From assembly GCF_015356755.1 (NCBI RefSeq), contig NZ_JADFCO010000066.1, positions 620,001 to 684,000 of the forward strand: a stretch of 64,000 nucleotides of DNA, read 5' to 3'. Position 1 is the first letter of the stretch, and each line of letters begins with the position of its first letter. The DNA comes from Nonlabens antarcticus. Its GTDB lineage: Bacteria > Bacteroidota > Bacteroidia > Flavobacteriales > Flavobacteriaceae. The notes beneath the pieces are model-generated. The model was not told the origin of the DNA. It did no database searches and worked only from the letters and a program-made list of their open reading frames with translations. The translations under genes and the position numbers were made by a program. Shown here one piece after another: positions 61,959-64,000 of this stretch.

Positions 61959-63509
61959 CTAATCCATACCGCCTAATCTTGTAGGAGATCTAGGTGTAGG
62001 CCATACTCTAGGCTCCCCAGTTCTATTGTCTATAGGTAAAACAGCCTTCTCACGAGATGTAGTTTCAGGATCCTCACTTGCTTTATAGGCAAGAATCGCA
62101 GTTAGTATCGCATTGCTTCTTACATCATCAAAAACGATTTTATCATAGGTATCCCGGTTGGTATGCCAGGTATAATTCCAGTAATCCCAACTGATGGAAC
62201 TCAAGCTGAAGGCTGGTGCTCCCGCTGCTTGAAAGGAAGCATAATCAGAACCACCGGACGCAGGTGCTCCAGGAAAGGAAGTTTCAATATGTTTAGTGAT
62301 ATCATTAGGAACAGCATTTAACCAGCGGCCCAGATAGTCATAAGACTGTAAAAATCCACCTCCAGATAAATTAACAACTCTACCGGTACCATTATCTTGA
62401 TTGAAAGAAGCTTGAATGTTTTTAACGATTTCAGGATTATCCTCAACATATGCTCTGGAACCATTTAGTCCCTGCTCTTCACTTCCCCATAAACCAATTA
62501 TAATGGTGCGTTTAGGGTTGGGATAATGTTTTTTGAGCAATCTAGCCGCTTCCATCATAGTTATAGAACCTGTACCATTATCAGTGGCGCCTGTACCGCC
62601 ATCCCATGAATCAAAGTGAGCTGAAAGTACCACATACTCATCAGGCTTTTCAGTTCCAGGAATAGTTGCAATCGTATTAAAAGTAGGAACTTTTCCTAGT
62701 TCTTTAGATTCTGCGACTAGATGCACTACCGGCTTATTACCAGATTGTGCCAGTCTATAAAGCATACCATAATCTTCTAGTTCAAGGTCGATTTCAGCAA
62801 TTTTTTTAGTTCCTGCACCAAATATTTTATTCACACCAAAACCTCTTGACCAGTTAGATGATAAAATAGCTGCTGCTCCAGCCTGTTCAAGAATACTGTC
62901 AAGGTCTCTGGAACTGATTCCCATATTTGAAAAGTTATCGCGGAATTCTTTTGACATGGCATTGCGATCTTCCTTCATTTTAGCTAATGATTCTGGAGTC
63001 GCAAACTCTTCCCAGTTCTCATCTGGACGGCCAGTAGGCTGTGGCATTGAAGTAAGGACAATTTTACCTTTTACCGTTTTAAGCCATGATTGGAATTCGC
63101 TAGCATTTTTCACTGTAGGTAAAGCAACTACCTCACCACGTACTCCTTTTTTAGAAGTTGAAGGACTCCATGCCAGCTGCGTTCCCTGCAGGCTTTGTAC
63201 TCTAGGCTCTAGCATATCAATGTGGGTAATACCACGATCCCAGCCGCGCCATTCGCCATATTTTTCTGATTTGGCGTCAATCCCCCAATCATTAAATTTT
63301 GCAATCGCCCAGTCGCCAGCAGATTTCATCTGCGGTGATCCTACTAATCTAGGACCGACTACATCCATTAACTCATGAGCCAGATTTTCTAGCTGAGAGT
63401 TTTCTGTGCCATCCTTAACCATCGCTTCAACGACGGGATCTTTTGATTGTGCTAACAACATCGCGCTAGACAACAACAAACTGGATAATAAAATAGTTGT
63501 TTTGTTCAT
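61959..63509 (-). CDS. Secreted M28 family metallopeptidase
   Basis: A 516-residue protein with a signal peptide ending SAMLLAQ. A PA-like insertion (about 115-270, with KGKIVLTSMP) precedes or splits the peptidase domain. Two-zinc ligands can be assigned: His298 (SAHFDSW), Asp310 (TDNGTG), Glu345 (with Glu344 as the likely catalytic base, GSEEQGLNGS), Asp372 (FNQDNGTG) and His449 (YTWHTNRDTYD). Members are aminopeptidases or glutamate carboxypeptidase-like enzymes acting on secreted peptides. Extracytoplasmic. Monocistronic with a strong terminator. Confidence 0.94.
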   Translation of the reverse strand: MNKTTILLSSLLLSSAMLLAQSKDPVVEAMVKDGTENSQLENLAHELMDVVGPRLVGSPQMKSAGDWAIAKFNDWGIDAKSEKYGEWRGWDRGITHIDMLEPRVQSLQGTQLAWSPSTSKKGVRGEVVALPTVKNASEFQSWLKTVKGKIVLTSMPQPTGRPDENWEEFATPESLAKMKEDRNAMSKEFRDNFSNMGISSRDLDSILEQAGAAAILSSNWSRGFGVNKIFGAGTKKIAEIDLELEDYGMLYRLAQSGNKPVVHLVAESKELGKVPTFNTIATIPGTEKPDEYVVLSAHFDSWDGGTGATDNGTGSITMMEAARLLKKHYPNPKRTIIIGLWGSEEQGLNGSRAYVEDNPEIVKNIQASFNQDNGTGRVVNLSGGGFLQSYDYLGRWLNAVPNDITKHIETSFPGAPASGGSDYASFQAAGAPAFSLSSISWDYWNYTWHTNRDTYDKIVFDDVRSNAILTAILAYKASEDPETTSREKAVLPIDNRTGEPRVWPTPRSPTRLGGMD

Positions 63510-63982
63510 AGTTATAGTTTAATCGATTAAGATATGACAATGTGGTGAAATAGAATCTAGGTTTCAAGACATTTAATTCCATCTATGTCAAATTGAGCCA
63601 CTCTATAAAATACTAATACAATGAAAAAAAGGATTTATCGTTCAAATAATTTTCAAAACACATTGAAAATGTGAACGTTGTAATCAACTAAAACATATTA
63701 CTAGACTCAATTTTTTGTAGGAATCAATTTTAGATCATTAATATGACACTCTTGGGGTTTATTATAGGAGTAAATCATGTAAAAAACATTAAATAAATAG
63801 CCCTATTATTCTAGTTTATAGGGGTTCATGTAAAATATTTTTAAATTTATCATCTTGCAATCCCTTTAAAACAGTGAGTTTTTGAAATGACAGGATTTTT
63901 ATTTTAAGAATAAATAAAAATTTAGCATTTTTTCATAATAAAGTAAGCATCTTTGCAACATAATTATTTTAAATAAATTACA
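63510..63982. other. AT-rich intergenic region before the right edge
   Basis: 473 bases. A near-consensus CATCTTTG lies at about 63949-63956, which may be the -7 box for the gene at the edge. Nothing else is recognisable. Confidence 0.45.
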
Positions 63983-64000
63983 ATGAGTACAGGAACAGTA
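63983..64000 (+). CDS. Start of a possible cold-shock protein, truncated
   Basis: Only six codons are visible (MSTGTV) before the window ends. They match the usual opening of flavobacterial cold-shock proteins (M-x-x-GTVKFFN), and a near-consensus -7 box lies about 27 bases upstream. The identification is a guess from six residues; the gene itself is likely because of the promoter-like site and the clean ATG. Confidence 0.4.

Noticed and set aside
1-64000. tRNA, rRNA, prophage, integron integrase or toxin-antitoxin genes
   Set aside because: None found by eye on either strand; T-loop-like strings fell inside coding genes.

Overview
The window reads as chromosomal DNA of a Flavobacteriaceae member, probably marine. 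The evidence is AT-rich intergenic DNA, general absence of Shine-Dalgarno sites, -7 boxes of the Bacteroidota type TAnnTTTG upstream of many genes, and family content typical of the group: DUF5117-type zinc metalloproteases, DUF3810, the short GlmU-like sugar nucleotidyltransferase, DUF2007, and many secreted proteins cleaved before Gln. A palindrome centred on TTTCGCGAAA is scattered through the window; from memory, unverified here, it is common in marine genera such as Nonlabens and Dokdonia. I see no tRNA, rRNA, CRISPR array, transposase, integrase or phage gene.

Layout. 1-13.9 kb: secreted hydrolases, namely two paralogous zinc metalloproteases (the first cut by the window edge), a pair of secreted amidohydrolase-like proteins of which only one half keeps the metal-binding HxH, a DUF3810 membrane metalloprotein, a GlmU-like enzyme and an M23 peptidase. 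13.9-23.2 kb: two FAD oxidoreductases, a serine hydrolase, a sensor-only four-helix-bundle membrane protein, catalase-peroxidase KatG, DUF2007 and an SDR. 23.5-31.3 kb: FUSC transporter, PepSY membrane protein, acetyl-CoA synthetase, a GluR0-like ligand-gated potassium channel and DoxX. 31.4-38.6 kb: amidohydrolase, DUF1456, MtfA-like peptidase, S1/P1 nuclease, YkgJ-like protein, GNAT, and a TauE/SafE exporter divergent from an Lrp/AsnC regulator. 38.9-47.1 kb: a probable formaldehyde-detoxification group (HbpS/GlcG-like protein, zinc formaldehyde dehydrogenase, AraC regulator), a Tat-type phosphoesterase, glutaminase and a lipase-like protein with six 57-residue FG-GAP/VCBS-type repeats. 47.5-64 kb: ferredoxin-reductase-like protein, fumarase C, SUI1, small MscS, lipoproteins, an OmpA lipoprotein, two convergent DoxX-like genes, an alcohol dehydrogenase, an OMPLA-like outer membrane protein, two soluble histidine kinases without a partner regulator, an EamA transporter, an M28 peptidase, and the first codons of a possible cold-shock protein at the right edge.

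Most genes are monocistronic or in pairs and many convergent pairs share a bidirectional hairpin terminator. The theme is heterotrophic scavenging (secreted peptidases, nuclease, phospholipase-like protein, glutaminase, Acs) plus stress defence (KatG, formaldehyde dehydrogenase, MscS). The most unusual feature is the dispersed palindrome: 14 copies of its 10-base core. Several coding copies lie inside conserved segments of KatG and the SDR with no insertion, and five intergenic copies carry different but mutually complementary flanks, so it looks like a maintained site or hairpin rather than transposon debris.
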